From contig JAPFBL010000034.1 of assembly GCA_026182355.1 (NCBI GenBank), positions 620,001-684,000 of the forward strand: DNA of 64,000 nucleotides, given 5' to 3'. The translations under genes and the position numbers were made by a program. Source of the stretch: Hermatobates lingyangjiaoensis (Eukaryota; Arthropoda; Insecta; Hemiptera; Hermatobatidae). Position 1 is the stretch's first letter, and each line of letters begins with the position of its first letter. Below the pieces are notes generated by a model. The model ran no database searches. It was not told the DNA's origin and saw nothing but the letters and a program-made list of their open reading frames with translations. Below are positions 11,037 to 23,158 of this stretch, piece by piece.

Positions 11037-12660
11037 TAATTTTATTTCTGTTATTTTAATAACATTGCTACCGCTTCCGTAAACTGAAAAAGGTTGAAAA
11101 GCACTGGTGTAGAGCTAATACTCGCTGCGCACACACTGATAGTGAGAGTGCCACTGTCAACTATTGTGGTTGATGTGCTCATTCACTTTGTAGTATGGCT
11201 GAAAAAAAAGCATGTTGCCCAGGGTCACACGTCAGGGGGCGCCCCACTATTTGCGAAGTATTGGGTTATGTAAACACTATAGTGTTGGAAGTCTCTCGGT
11301 CAGTTCGGTTTGACGAACCAGATAGACTGGCAGATAAACATACACTGGTAAAACCATGATCTAAATAATACTTATGAATAATAAGAGAAATTGTTGAAAA
11401 CATGATTATTCTAGCAAACTCAACATCTTACGATCAATAAACATTTTTATTGATAAACAAAAGGGGAATAAAACTTGTTCCCAGCATGGACTGGTTCTTC
11501 GTATGTTGAAATGCGTCTGGTATTTGTATCCTTGAAGATGTCTAGAATGGGAGATAAATTCACGTGTTTTGAAATCAATAATTATTTTTAAGGCGTATTC
11601 AAAACAACATTTGCAAGCTTTCTTAAGAGAAACATAAAAAAAACCTAGTCAAACACAAACATCCTAAATTTAAACAAGAAAGTTATTGATAAAAAAACAT
11701 ATTCTAAGCTAATATTTAATTAAATACATGCATATTGATTGCAAAGGCTAGTATATGTTACATGAAGGAATATGGATCTCGTACAGCAGAATGTTGGTCA
11801 ATACCAGTATACCAAGTAAAACAGATTTTTGATTTCTTAATCTAGTATAACTTTTGAATTTTAAAACTTCCAACAATTTAACTTAATACTCTTTATTACT
11901 TAAAAATGCTGATAATACGTAGGATGTTAATTTAATTAAAGGCGAGTATTTATTCGAATAAATTCGTTTAATAACAAGACGCAGGGCACTTATTTAATTG
12001 GAAAAAGGGGGCTTGAGTCGTACATAAGTCCAATGCACTCTATTCCCACTGCTAAATATACCAGGGAGTTCAATAAGCTGCCTTCATTTTGCGTGATACC
12101 AAGCAATGAACCATTGCTAAAGGCAATAAACGCTTTTCTGGCGCCTTGCCATCAAGCAGACAAGCTAAAGCAATTCGCACTGATTAGAATAAAAATATTA
12201 AATTATGACCTCGTCGTTGAATGTAAAGCTCTGTATTGGCTTTCAGACATTTTACGACTGAGCAATTCAAGCATCATATATGGACAGCAATAACAAAACC
12301 ATTTGTAAAATGATATACATCCAGTAGTATCAACTGCAAAAAAAAAAACTAGTATGTCACCCTACGACTTTTACTTGCCTCATGTCAAATGTATAATATT
12401 TAAAAAAATTATTAAATTAAACCCTGTCAAAAAGTATAAATTATTACCTTTAATATTAATCAGATAATATAAACTGAACTAATAAATAAAATAATGCGGT
12501 ATTGAAACACAGGCGCAGTGTTCCCCATTTCTCATCCCGATAGCTGATAGAATGATACACGTTTTGTGTATTTCCTAACTTATTATATTTAAAGTTTAAT
12601 TCTCATCAGTTGCACAATCCATAATTGTGTGATATTTACTCATACGGAGAATAAAACGAT
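11037..12660. other. No gene confirmed
   Basis: Near 11060-11105 there is a possible hAT-type end (reverse complement CCAGTGCTTTTCAACC) without a partner. An open frame of 86 codons at 12033-12293 resembles nothing I recognise. A block at 12610-12650 (GCACAATCCATAATTGTGTG) precedes PLE hairpins elsewhere too (37075, 58471). Confidence 0.35.
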
Positions 12661-12666
12661 AGTTCA

Positions 12667-12866
12667 GTCTCCATATGGAAGAAGTTTTTTTTTTTATTTA
12701 AACAACGCGTTTCAAACACGTGTTCATCATCAGATATACTTCAACAATACAAATTACAAATCAAAAGTTATAATTTTAATTTGTATTGTAGAAGTATATC
12801 TAATTATGATCACGAAGTGTTTGAAACGCGTAGTTTAAATAAAAAAAACTTTCTTTTGTATGGAGA
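12667..12866. mobile_element. PLE terminal hairpin, family B (diverged)
   Basis: Inverted arms begin with GTCTCCATA and meet in the centre near 12766. The left arm holds a minus-strand hammerhead-like motif at about 12700-12735: CTGATGA, extra T, GAACAC/GTGTTT, GAAA, CGCG, TT. The plus-strand mate has lost CTGATGA but keeps GAAACGCGT. The block at 12610-12650 lies outside the left arm. Confidence 0.65.
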
Positions 12867-14081
12867 CTGAATCATTTGACTCCCAGTATAAAGCAGGATT
12901 GTCTCATTTCTTCTATCAGTTTTACAAAGTTCGATGAAATTTAATGTTTATTATTTATAGTTTACTATATTTTGTTTAATATCTGCATAAACTTTATCAG
13001 AGCCCTTTAACATGTAATTCATCCTTATTCCAGAACAGTTTCTAAACTTTGACTTTAAAGGTCAATTCATGCAAAGATCACACCTTGTATACATTATATG
13101 TCAGTTTAAAAGCCAGAACTGCAGCGAATAAAAATTGTTTGAGAAATTTCTACCAAATCGGAAAAAAAATTGAAATATATATATATAATAGAATTACCAC
13201 TGTTCTTTGTAAGGGGTAACAATCACTTAAACATGTATTTGGTGATATTACTCGTTCCGTTTTTTAGGTACTCTGCCCACACAAACAAACATACATACAT
13301 AATTGTTTGAAACTATTTTGTTGGACCCAAGGAACCATAATACCTGTAATAACATAGAAAATCCTATATTGAAATGTTGACACGAAGCTAAAACAGGTAC
13401 TGGCTCGACATTATATAGAACTCTTCTAAGTGAAAATGGTTTCCAAAACAAAACAATGTATTAGTCCTTATTCTGATTATAAATTCAGAACAGGTAAGTT
13501 ATACCTGGTTTAATTTTTTTAAGACACCAGAAGGTGTACTTAACTTTCGGTCGGTTACTACAGAACCTTGGATTGTTTAGAAAAAAAAATTACGGTAACA
13601 AAAATACCAATATTTGAGATGGTCAGCACTTGAAATGGTAACCCCACGTGCTCATGGCACTCTCTGTAATGTGGCTGGAGCACAGTTTCAACCAAACAAT
13701 CACCCTTTCTAAAGCACGGCCACTAAAAAAAAAGTATAACAAACATATAGCAAAGCTATTGTACCCTATAGAAAAGAGTGTTCTATTGTTATTATAAACA
13801 CTTTAATTGTATATTTGAAACCGTTCTATAGTATATTTCAGGAAGTTCTATTGTATACTGACACAGTTCCGAGTCCAGTAACCAGCACTTTCTCTTCGAC
13901 TTTGAAACTTTTCTTAAATCGGAGATGTAAAAATCATTAAAATTTGAATACAAGAAATGCATGTAAAATAAGGTCCTATTTCCATATTAGATTATGGATA
14001 ATAACGCGTTAAATTAAGAGAACTAACCTCATGGTTGAGGCTAACCTCGAAAGACAACTTCTGACCTTGGGCTTCATACTA
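12867..14081. other. No gene seen
   Basis: AT-rich sequence with a short (TA)n run near 13177-13188. No repeat borders or protein-like frames. Confidence 0.4.
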
Positions 14082-14171
14082 GAGCAATGAACTCACTTGT
14101 AAAGCAATGAACTCACTTGTAAAGCAATGAACTCACTTGTAAAGCAATGAACTCACTTGTGAAGCAATGAA
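14082..14171. repeat. 20-bp tandem minisatellite, about 4.5 copies
   Basis: The unit AAGCAATGAACTCACTTGTA repeats about four and a half times with very few changes. It has no link to a gene. Confidence 0.85.
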
Positions 14172-14571
14172 CCTAAAGCTATTGTTAAGTTTAAACCGAA
14201 AACCTAATTATAAGACTTTTCAAATAAATCACAGTTTAATTTTATAACAACTATAAACTTATTTTCTCGTTAGTAAAAGAAACATTGTGTAAACAGAAAT
14301 TAAATCTAACTTAAGTTTGTTTTTGCTCAGAGTTTAAATGCAGTGGCGAATCGTTGTGGGTAACAGTTTAATTCAAAAAAAGTTTTGAACTTACTTGTAA
14401 CCAATGGAGAACAAGCGCCCTCAAAGTTACCATTTCTGTTTTCTCTTAATCATTCATCACGCAGGGCTCGGAATTACTCAACTGAACAATAAACCTTAAA
14501 AACATTAGACATTAATATAATAATTAATTTCGATAGTACCATTCATACACCACAGAAAGATATATATATAA

Positions 14572-14797
14572 AGATTTCACATAAACACGTGAAATAACAA
14601 TCAATGATCAAACCACAATAAGAAATGGGAAAACAAGACTAAGATCTTTCAACCGTAACAAGGGTTCAGTTGGGTTTTTGACTCTGACGAAGACCGCTTG
14701 TTACGGTTGAAAGATCTTAGTCTTGTTTTCCCATTTCTTATTGTGGTTTGATCATTATTGTTATTTCACGTGTTTATATGAAAGCTTTATATATATA
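14572..14797. mobile_element. PLE terminal hairpin, family A
   Basis: The left arm (about 14572-14662) and right arm (about 14690-14797) are inverted copies. The left arm has lost the CTGACGA side of its motif by a deletion next to the centre. The right arm is complete. (TA)n tracts lie on both outer sides. Confidence 0.7.
14680..14722 (+). ncRNA. Hammerhead-like motif, family A
   Basis: All elements are intact: GACT, CTGACGA at 14684-14690, stem II GACCG/CGGTT, GAAA at 14709-14712, GATC, TT and AGTC. Confidence 0.65.
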
Positions 14798-14844
14798 TAT
14801 ATAATATTTGCACTTTTATAAGCACATAATAATATGTGCTTAAA

Positions 14845-14888
14845 AGAAGGACTGCTACCAAAATTCACAAATATATATATATATATAA
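14845..14888 (+). mobile_element. PLE 3'-terminal fragment before (TA)n
   Basis: The segment GAAGGACTGCTACCAAAATT followed by CACAAATATATA resembles the segment after the hammerhead in the PLE copies ending near 48720 (minus) and 53750 (GACTTGCTGCCGAAATACAC), each time just before a (TA)n run. Only this short tail remains. Confidence 0.4.
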
Positions 14889-14907
14889 TACACGAGTTCG
14901 AGATTAA

Positions 14908-15080
14908 CAAAGAGCAACACACAAAGTAGGGAAACACACTTACAGACTCAAATTTTCGGGTAATCCGTCTTCAGGAGAAAAGAGAATGGGAGACCAAGCA
15001 CGTTGCAGACGCAACGGCAAGTAACCAACCCCAGTTACTTTGTGTCCAGTTTGGATCGTATTTCGTTTTATCAGTCAAAT
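14908..15080 (-). mobile_element. PLE terminal repeat, family D
   Basis: This copy of a third terminal family carries a minus-strand motif at about 14947-14977: CTC, CTGAAGA, extra C, short stem II (GG..CC), GAAA, AT, TT, GAG. The helix III palindrome is AATT. It matches 56995-57190 closely (phrase AGACGCAACGGC(A/T)AGTAAC). It ends at a (TA)n run. Confidence 0.55.
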
Positions 15081-15081
15081 A

Positions 15082-15116
<35 letters not shown>

Positions 15117-15117
15117 A
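15081..15117. repeat. (TA)n tract
   Basis: An imperfect TA dinucleotide run of about 37 bp separating two oppositely oriented family D copies. Overlapping frames that read as runs of I and Y are artefacts of this tract and of the one at about 15294-15332. Confidence 0.9.
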
Positions 15118-15295
15118 TTTGGGTCTCCAACCGTGTCTGTACCAGTGCGCTTGGTTTCTCTCTCTTATCTCTCCTGAAGACGGTTGAACTGAAAATTAGA
15201 GACTGTAAGTGTGTGCTTTTAATTTCTCTATGTTTCTTTATGTACATTGAACTGTATTTGCCTATTTCGGATCGTATTTTCACCGAAAAAAGTGT
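15118..15295 (+). mobile_element. PLE terminal repeat, family D, plus orientation
   Basis: Contains TCTC, CTGAAGA at 15174-15180, extra C, stem II with GGTT/AACT pairing, GAAA at 15191-15194, AT, TA, then GAGA. Helix I is UCUC/GAGA. It is followed by GACTGTAAGTGTGTGCTTTT, a phrase shared with 42814 and 54645. It sits between two (TA)n tracts. Confidence 0.55.
15170..15202 (+). ncRNA. Hammerhead-like motif, family D
   Basis: The four-base helix I (TCTC with GAGA), CTGAAGA and GAAA are intact. Stem II is short and includes a G-U pair. Helix III is only A-U inside the palindrome AATT, so a single molecule could hardly form it; pairing between two molecules would be needed. Confidence 0.5.
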
Positions 15296-15539
15296 ATATA
15301 TATATATATATAATATATATATATATATATTTGTGAGCAATTATATAAAACGATTCCACGAATAAATTTACAGGAAGGAAACTCATAAAAGAGTTCACAA
15401 AAACTCTTTTTCAACTGTGGTTTTAGCATTCGAAATGTGGTAGTGAGATTTGTGATCTCTTGTATGTGTTTTCTTTTTGTAAATTTAGTTTATATATCTA
15501 TTGGTGTCTCAGCACTCTGCCTCCACGTGAGATTCTTCG

Positions 15540-15577
15540 CCTCCTGATGACGACAATATGCCGAAATATAGAAATCT
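15540..15577 (+). ncRNA. Decayed hammerhead-like motif, family E type
   Basis: CTGATGA (15544-15550) and GAAA (15563-15566) are present with ATATAG following, as at 55486-55519. The stem II strands GAC and GCC no longer pair, so it is probably inactive. Confidence 0.35.
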
Positions 15578-15599
15578 GTCTCTATATCTAGCATTGTGT

Positions 15600-16769
15600 T
15601 ACTTTCGTTATGATTTTTAGGCAAAGTCTTATTAACTTTATATATACATATTATATTAACCATGAATAATTAATATACTCAAATATATTAAATTCTTTCA
15701 CTTTTTATTAAAATGTTTAACTTATTCAAAACCCCAACTTTTTTTTACGATTTTCCAACGAAATAAAAAAAAAGCTTTTTTCCCAAACCACTGAAACATC
15801 ATTAAATAAATAAATCCTACTGAGCCAATGTTTTTGGCTTTGAAGCAATCGTGAATAAATGAGTTACTAAATGGTTTTTGAGAGGATCATTGAATGAAAG
15901 TTTCATATTGGTTTTAAGGATCGCCTATAGAGAGAGAATTATTTTATTTAACAACAGAAGAAATTAACAGTATAAAATATTAGTTTTGTTTCCTTTGTAA
16001 TTTGCATATAATATTCAAATCTTTTTTTACTTTACTATAAGTAAAGTATAGTGATCGTGAAAAAATTTGATCTCGAGATTTTGACGGAATTACATGTTTT
16101 GAGGTCCCAGAAGTCGTTTTATGACGTTTTTACGATGATGTCTGTGTGTGTGTGGGTGGGTGGGTGCGTGTGTTAGCATTGCTTGTTACCACGCTACGGT
16201 CCAGAATCTTTGATGGATTAAGTTGATATTTTGCACAAAAATGGGCCTCATAAAGACGAAGATCCCTATTGTTTGGGAAGAATTACGTATGCATGATGGA
16301 AAAGTCACTTTTTTTTGCCAAAAACCGGTTTTTTTTAAAACATTTATTTCTCCTAAACTGATAACCCTAGAGTTTTGAAATTTTGACATTATCTTTGAGG
16401 TTACAAATGGAACAAACGAAAAATATATTCAGAATTTTAAAACAACAGGAAATATTTTTTTTCAATAAAATGTACAAATTTTGACTTATAATTCAATCTC
16501 AAACCTTGTGAGAGCGATACAAGCCATACTGTTTGACGGACAAGAATGAAACTATGCCTATAAATAGAACATTATGTGTAGAATGAGTTGAGATATTTTT
16601 TTTCAAAATTACATTCGCTAATGGGGCGTTACAGTACGATTTCTGTTTTCAGAAAATGTTTTTTTGACGCTAAACGGCTGATTAAAAAATAATGAAAATT
16701 TGACCAAAAATGGAACAAAAAATTAGCAATTCATAAAAAAAAAATTCCTGGAATTTCAAATAGACAAAC
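15600..16769. other. AT-rich; (TG)/(GGGT) run, no gene
   Basis: A TGTG/GGGTGGGT-rich run occurs at 16141-16173 inside a segment that looks like part of an unclassified interspersed repeat (about 16025-16320). I cannot define its ends. No coding sequence is supported. Confidence 0.35.
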
Positions 16770-17200
16770 AGCAATAAAGCTATAAAAAAACTGTTTGTTT
16801 ATCCTAAACTAAGGACTCACCTGCTATAATTGTAGAATTTTTTATATTTTTTACATTGTTTACATTGACTTAGAATTTTTTCAGTTAATTCACCGATATA
16901 ATATAATGTTTAGAGGTATAATAAAAATTTTTAAATGATTTAACGACTTATATGTGATGTAAGAAGAATAAAATTCAAAGTTTCAATTACGGGAAAGAGC
17001 AATAACGATATAAAAACTCTTTGTTTACCCTAGACTAAGAGATCACCTGCTATACTTGTCGAATTTTTTGTATTTTTTTACATTGTTTACATTGACTTAG
17101 AAATTTTTTGAGCGAATACACTGAGATAAAATTGATTTTATAAAGGAACAGTTTAAATTGTCTATTAACTTATATGAGATGTAAGAGGAATAATATTGTG
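16770..17200. repeat. Tandem duplication, about 230 bp
   Basis: The blocks starting at about 16770 and 17000 are diverged copies. Both contain CTAA(A/G)ACTAAG, TCACCTGCTATA, TTTACATTGTTTACATTGAC and a TTATATG(T/A)GATGTAAGA(A/G)GA end. They lie in direct orientation. No coding function is seen. Confidence 0.7.
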
Positions 17201-17637
17201 CAGGAAAATGATAACACTCACTCAGAAAAAATTCGTATATATGTTATTTGACAAAGGGGAAGGAAAATGATCTTATTAAATACTAAGAAGCTTATTATTA
17301 TTATTATTTTAAAGATTAAAATTCCCAGTATGATAATTCTATAAAAGACCAAAAATGTAAATGATAATTCATAATCTGAATCTTTCGTTTAGAGATTAAT
17401 AAATGTAATTATCGTACATCTTCAATTAACAAATCACCTTAAAACAACATTTTCTTCGCAGTTAAAGATGTTTTTCAGAGAAAAAAAAGGGTATTTTCCT
17501 GTTTTAAATTTTAAAATTTTACTTTAATATTCAATGTAGAAGGATGTCAAGTAAACGATGTAAGAAATCCACTGGCTGTTTGAACGAAAGCCATTTTCTT
17601 GTAGGAGAATAAATCGTTTCAAGAAATGTTCACTTTG
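17201..17637. other. No feature recognised
   Basis: AT-rich sequence without supported features. Confidence 0.4.
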
Positions 17638-17905
17638 GTTTTTCAAAAATGTTATTACTGCTGTAGTTATACTAATGAAATTATTGCAAATAATAAATTA
17701 TTTGTGATGTACAAAAATAAGCTTATAAATTGATATGTCCTTCAATCACTATCTGTACTACCTCAGGAATGAAAGGCTAATAATTATATCCCATTTAGAT
17801 GTTTACGTTATGCTTAAATGAGACGTTATGTTTTATATACTCAAGAAATTTGACATTAAGTTACTTATAGTAAAGTAGAGTGTAGGCCACTCCAGATTTT
17901 TAACA
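17638..17905. repeat. Dispersed repeat, copy 2
   Basis: Direct-orientation homologue of 3215-3480, diverged by substitutions and small indels. It ends in the same GTAGGCC(G/A)CTCCAGATTTTT phrase. Confidence 0.65.
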
Positions 17906-18216
17906 ATGGAAAAGAAGAAAATATTATTACACCCTAAATAAGAGGTATCTTGAGTACTACTAATATTTATAAAGATAGCATTCTTCTCCTGATGATGACG
18001 ATTGTTCAAATTTATTGTAAATTTTACTTAAGTGTCAAATTTTATTATTTTCTCATATATATATGCATTACTGAATTTAATTGAACGTATTGAATTAAAA
18101 AGGATTTTTTCATAAAATATTTCTTTCAAAAAACTTTTACACTCTTGAACTAATTCTAGAATTTTCACTTTTATTTATTTTATTTCATCTTTTTTTTCTT
18201 TGGTTGGGTATTTTGA

Positions 18217-20467
18217 CTGTCCACATATATAACTAAATATTATGTTAATATTCAAGGTCCAAGTCAAACTCATGAAACCAGGTTTCACATATAACTAAAA
18301 TAAATTTGAATTAGGTCAATATTCAAAGTATTATAGTATAGTAATTTATTCTACTGTCCACATATATAACTAAATATTATGTTAATATTCAAGGTCCAAG
18401 TCAAACTCATGAAACCAGGTTTCACATATAACTAAAATAAATTTGAATTATGTCAATATTCAAAGTATTATAGTATAGTAATTTATTCTACTGTCCACAT
18501 ATATAACTAAATATTATGTTAATATTCAAGGTCCAAGTCAAACTCATGAAACCAGGTTTCACATATAACTAAAATAAATTTGAATTAGGTCAATATTCAA
18601 AGTATTATAGTATAGTAATTTATTCTACTGTCCACATATATAACTAAATATTATGTTAATATTCAAGGTCCAAGTCAAACTCATGAAACCAGGTTTCACA
18701 TATAACTAAAAGAAATTTGAATTATGTCAATATTCAAAGTATTATAGTATAGTAATTTATTCTACTGTCCACATATATAACTAAATATTATGTTAATATT
18801 CAAGGTCCAAGTCAAACTCATGAAACCAGGTTTCACATATAACTAAAAGAAATTTGAATTAGGTCAATATTCAAAGTATTATAGTATAGTATTTATTCTA
18901 CTGTCCACATATATAACTAAATATTATGTTAATATTCAAGGTCCAAGTCAAACTCATGAAACCAGGTTTCACATATAACTAAAATAAATTTGAATTAGGT
19001 CAATATTCAAAGTATTATAGTATAGTATTTATTCTACTGTCCACATATATAACTAAATATTATGTTAATATGCAAGGTCCGAGTCAAACTCATGAAACCA
19101 GGTTTCACATATAACTAAAATAAATTTGAATTAGGTCAATATTCAAAGTATTATAGTATAGTATTTATTCTACTGTCCACATATATAACTAAATATTATG
19201 TTAATATTCAAGGTCCAAGTCAAACTCATGAAACCAGGTTTCACATATAACTAAAATAAATTTGAATTAGGTCAATATTCAAAGTATTATAGTATAGTAT
19301 TTATTCTACTGTCCACATATATAACTAAATATTATGTTAATATGCAAGGTCCGAGTCAAACTCATGAAACCAGGTTTCACATATAACTAAAATAAATTTG
19401 AATTAGGTCAATATTCAAAGTATTATAGTATAGTATTTATTCTACTGTCCACATATATAACTAAATATTATGTTAATATTCAAGGTCCAAGTCAAACTCA
19501 TGAAACCAGGTTTCACATATAACTAAAATAAATTTGAATTAGGTCAATATTCAAAGTATTATAGTATAGTATTATTCTACTGTCCACATATATAACTAAA
19601 TATTATGTTAATATTCAAGGTCCAAGTCAAACTCATGAAACCAGGTTTAACATATAACTAAAATAAATTTGAATTAGGTCAATATTCAAAGTATTATAGT
19701 ATAGTAATTTATTCTACTGTCCACATATATAACTAAATATTATGTTAATATTCAAGGTCCGAGTCAAACTCACGAAACCAGGTTTCACATATAACTAAAA
19801 TAAATTTGAATTAGGTCAATATTCAAAGTATTATAGTATAGTATTTATTCTACTGTCCACATATATAACTAAATATTATGTTAATATGCAAGGTCCGAGT
19901 CAAACTCATGAAACCAGGTTTCACATATAACTAAACTAAATTTGAATTAGGTCAATATTCAAAGTATTATAGTATAGTATTTATTCTACTGTCCACATAT
20001 ATAACTAAATATTATGTTAATATTCAAGGTCCGAGTCAAACTCACGAAACCAGGTTTCACATATAACTAAAATAAATTTGAATTAGGTCAATATTCAAAG
20101 TATTATAGTATAGTATTTATTCTGCTGTCCACATATATAACTAAATATTATGTTAATATGCAAGGTCCGAGTCAAACTCACGAAACCAGGTTTCACATAT
20201 AACTAAAATAAATTTGAATTAGGTCAATATTCAAAGTATTATAGTATAGTATTTATTCTACTGTCCACATATATAACTAAATATTATGTTAATATTCAAG
20301 GTCCGAGTCAAACTCATGAAACCAGGTTTAACATATAACTAAAATAAATTTGAATTAGGTCAATATTCAAAGTATTATAGTATAGTAATTTATTCTACTG
20401 TCCACATATATAACTAAATATTATGTTAATATGCAAGGTCCGAGTCAATCTCATGAAACCAGGTTCA
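18217..20467. repeat. Satellite array, ~137-bp unit, 16.5 copies
   Basis: Units begin with CTGTCCACATATATAACTAA at 18217, 18354, 18491, 18628, 18765, 18901, 19037, 19173, 19309, 19445, 19580, 19717, 19853, 19989, 20125, 20261 and 20398 (the last partial). Unit lengths are 135-137 bp, and identity between units is very high. Each unit holds the palindrome TGAAACCAGGTTTCA (with minor variants). The two halves of a unit (CACATATATAACTAAA and CACATATAACTAAAAT, 64 bp apart) look related, suggesting an older, shorter unit. Left units carry TTCAAGGTCCAAG; in the right half, TGCAAGGTCCGAG and TTCAAGGTCC(A/G)AG types alternate. No ORF or ribozyme core is present. Confidence 0.95.
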
Positions 20468-22458
20468 TGCTTTGAGAGTTTGATTTGAACCTGATACCAC
20501 CCTTTTGGTCACTTCTGCTGCGGTTCTACTCTATCATACGATCAATATTTTTATCAGTCATATGCACGTATGAATAGGAGGTCATATTTGCTGCTATTTA
20601 TAACTTTACAGATTTCTGAACCCTGTTTTAGAACACTGACAGTATCAAAGGAGAAGCTGTTTTAAAACTGGGTTCCAAATCAAGGCGGTTATACCCAGAG
20701 AGCAGTCACCCACTGCAGCCAAACAATTCAGAAGAAGTATTCTTAATCCTATTCTCCCGCAACTTTTACTATAATGGCATACTTCATATTTTACAACAGT
20801 ATTATTGTAGTAGGCTTAAGTGAGCTGGTGTTATTGGTCGTTTTTCATACCTCGTGAGAAAAGTCCTTCGCTTTATGTTGCTATTTGAATAACCAGCATT
20901 ACATGGAATGTTTATCTACAACCAGCTAGAGATCCAGGTACCAATGTTATAATAGGCAACAACACGTTATCAAGCTGTTAATCCTCAATATTGCCAGTCC
21001 TATAGCATGAACCCTAGTTAAGCAAAATGAAAGTGGTAGATAGAACTCGTCTAAAAATAAAGAGACACGGTGGAAGTAATCCAGGAATATATTCTCATTA
21101 ATCGTCACAATTAGTTATTAGGCTGTTAAGGAAATCTAGTTTTTGCTTATACTTTGACAGACTCATGGTCGCCAGTTCAGTTTATTGTTTTTATGTTCCT
21201 TGATGATCCTGGAATCGTCAAGGTAAGTTGTAACTTTATTTTCTTTTTTTCACAATGCTTGGTCTTTGTCGACATACTCACCTCCGTGAGATCCTTGGGC
21301 ACGACGTGTGATTCATTCCCTTTCCTCATTGATATTCTTCTGAGGAAGAGTCATTTATTTTCAAAACGGCTACAGGGCATCACTTTAAAACATCGATTCT
21401 TATTTCCTTGGTTTGGTTAAAAGCTCAAGGAAGAAGGAAATAAATGATGCTAGGTCCGAGGAAATAGTACTTTAAGGTACGCTCATAGACTAGACTGAAA
21501 ACCATTTGAGAGTTAGTTATCCACTTACATATCGAAATAATAAATACAATCTCTGGAGATACCTGCCAGTTTATTTACTGGCTAGTGCAAATAAAAAAAA
21601 AACATGAAGAAGTAGATAGAACTCATCTGAATAGGTTAAAAAAATGTTCAGGGGGTCATTGAGACACCCGCCTGTCTAGAAATGATGCATCTTGCATAAC
21701 TATGTGTTTAGGTATACGGTATACGACTGCAGTAGGCTATGAAACTCAACTATTCTCCAATAGCTCCTAACGTTAGAGTTTCAATGCCTTCTTTTCACGA
21801 TGACTACGGTAAGTCTACAATCTGCATTTTGGAATAAAAATTAGGCAGTCAGTTACAATACGCCAATCACTAGGAAAATCACAGAAGAAAATGGGTTATT
21901 TACTTGGTGATATCGCAAATTTTTTTCCCAACATTAATCTGAATTTGACTTAGTATGAAAGTAGTTGGCTACAGGATTGAATAGGCAATCACTAATTATA
22001 ACTTCTCCTTTTCGATACATCTGATTTCACTTATTTTCTAACTCAGTTAGTTCCTCCAGAACAGTTCTTGAAATCAGCCAATAAAGAAAAAGGGAAAAGG
22101 GAACTGGGGTGCATAAATTAAATGACTTTTACAAAAATCTGCCCCTTTAATACCATTTAAAGCAACGATTCAAAGTAAATTATGATTAGAGCCCACAGTA
22201 GAACCTAAATTAATAATGACAGCCTTCTGAAAGAAAAATAAATTTTCCTTCCAACAGAGAATTTTCTTTTTATTAATGTCAATATCTGTTCGAGGGATGA
22301 TTAAGTTTTTTAAAATTTATCTCAATTTAAAAAATAAATATCTTACCTTAAACATAGTAATTTATTTAACTTGGCTTTTTTTTAACATGTAGTATGATTT
22401 TGTTTTTCATGACAAATTTTTTTTTACTTATATCTTTTTCTTCAGTGATTACGCATTA
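20468..22458. other. Slightly GC-richer, no confirmed gene
   Basis: Composition is less extreme than elsewhere. Apart from the weak exon candidate at 21161-21222, no feature can be supported. A decayed hammerhead-like string (CTGAGGAAGA followed by CAAAACG) lies near 21342. Confidence 0.35.
21161..21222 (+). other. Weak internal exon candidate
   Basis: A pyrimidine-rich stretch ending in TTTGACAG precedes 21161, and the segment ends in CAAG followed by GTAAGTTG, a strong donor match. Two frames stay open over these 62 bases. I do not recognise the encoded peptide. Good splice-like strings arise by chance in 64 kb, so this is only a candidate. Confidence 0.2.
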
Positions 22459-22466
22459 GATTAGAT

Positions 22467-23158
22467 CAGAGGTTCCCAAAGTGGTTCCGCGGAAACCAGG
22501 GGTTCCTTAACGAACTCTCTGGAGTTCCGTGAAAAACTTTTAGTAAAAACATTTTTCTAAAAATTTTTTTGTGGATTCTATATTTCTTGTGAATCATGAA
22601 ACCGAATAATATTTATATTTACATATACCCATAAGTAAAGTGGTCAAAATGTTATTCATATTTAGGATGAATCACTAGTCTGTTTTTGGAACTATCTGAT
22701 TCTCGAATTTCCTGCTATGTCAAAAGTAGCACTTCATACATGGCTGCCATTTCCCACTACCTACTTATGTGAAACTAGATTTTCCCTTTCAACTGCCATA
22801 GAAACCAAATACCGAAGTAGACTTAATGCTGGGGCTAACTTGAGAATCAAACTCTCAACTATAAAGCCAAACATGATTACAAAACAAACTCTGTGTTAAA
22901 ATTACTAATAATTCTGTTTTATATGTTATGCACTTGTCGAAAATATGAATATTAAAATCTTTTAGTTTTGAATTTTTATTCGAAAAATACACATTCAGTA
23001 ATATTACTTTTTTAATTGTTTTTAAACATACATACTATTTGAAAAGGTATATGAAAATATTTATATTATGATTGTATGAAATCATTAGAATCTGGGGTTC
23101 CCGGGAAAGTTACTAGAACCGAAAAGGTTCCGCGTCGAAAAAAGTTTGAAAAACTCTG
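22467..23158 (+). mobile_element. hAT element with 8-bp target duplication
   Basis: The element starts CAGAGGTTCCCAAAG and ends AAAAACTCTG. The 8-bp sequence GATTAGAT lies directly on both sides (22459-22466 and 23159-23166), which is the hAT hallmark. It is 692 bp long, internally deleted, and keeps only the end of a transposase. A second, older copy lies at 6030-6603. Confidence 0.85.
22690..22899 (+). pseudogene. hAT transposase C-terminal remnant (ZBED5/SCAND3-like)
   Basis: The frame reads LPFPTTYLCETRFS and later KYRSRLN, followed by NLRIKLSTIKP. This corresponds to the hAT C-terminal dimerisation region as found in ZBED5/SCAND3/FAM200-type transposases, whose usual pattern is PFPTTYLCE.GFS....K.KYR.RL. 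Only about 60 codons remain, without the catalytic DDE part, so it cannot be an active transposase. It lies inside the hAT element bounded by the GATTAGAT duplication. Confidence 0.75.

Noticed and set aside
11060..11110. hAT-type right end near GAAAAGCACTGG
   Set aside because: No matching left end or target duplication could be found.
12033..12293. 86-codon plus-strand ORF
   Set aside because: Composition is moderately protein-like, but there are no recognised motifs, splice sites or repeats to support it.
15003..15365. 120-codon open frame
   Set aside because: It runs through two (TA)n tracts and two PLE termini, and the peptide is mainly Y/I runs from the dinucleotide repeat.
17983..18015. 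Hammerhead-like string CTGATGATGACGATTGTTCAAA
   Set aside because: The core start fits, but there is no GAAA and no stable stem II. No terminal-repeat context.
18217..20467. Regularly spaced repeats as a CRISPR array
   Set aside because: The whole 137-bp unit is repeated with no unique spacers, and the surrounding DNA is eukaryotic. It is a satellite.
21340..21380. Hammerhead-like string CTGAGGAAGA … CAAAACGG
   Set aside because: GAAA is missing, stem II does not pair well, and no inverted mate or PLE sequence is nearby. At best a very decayed copy.
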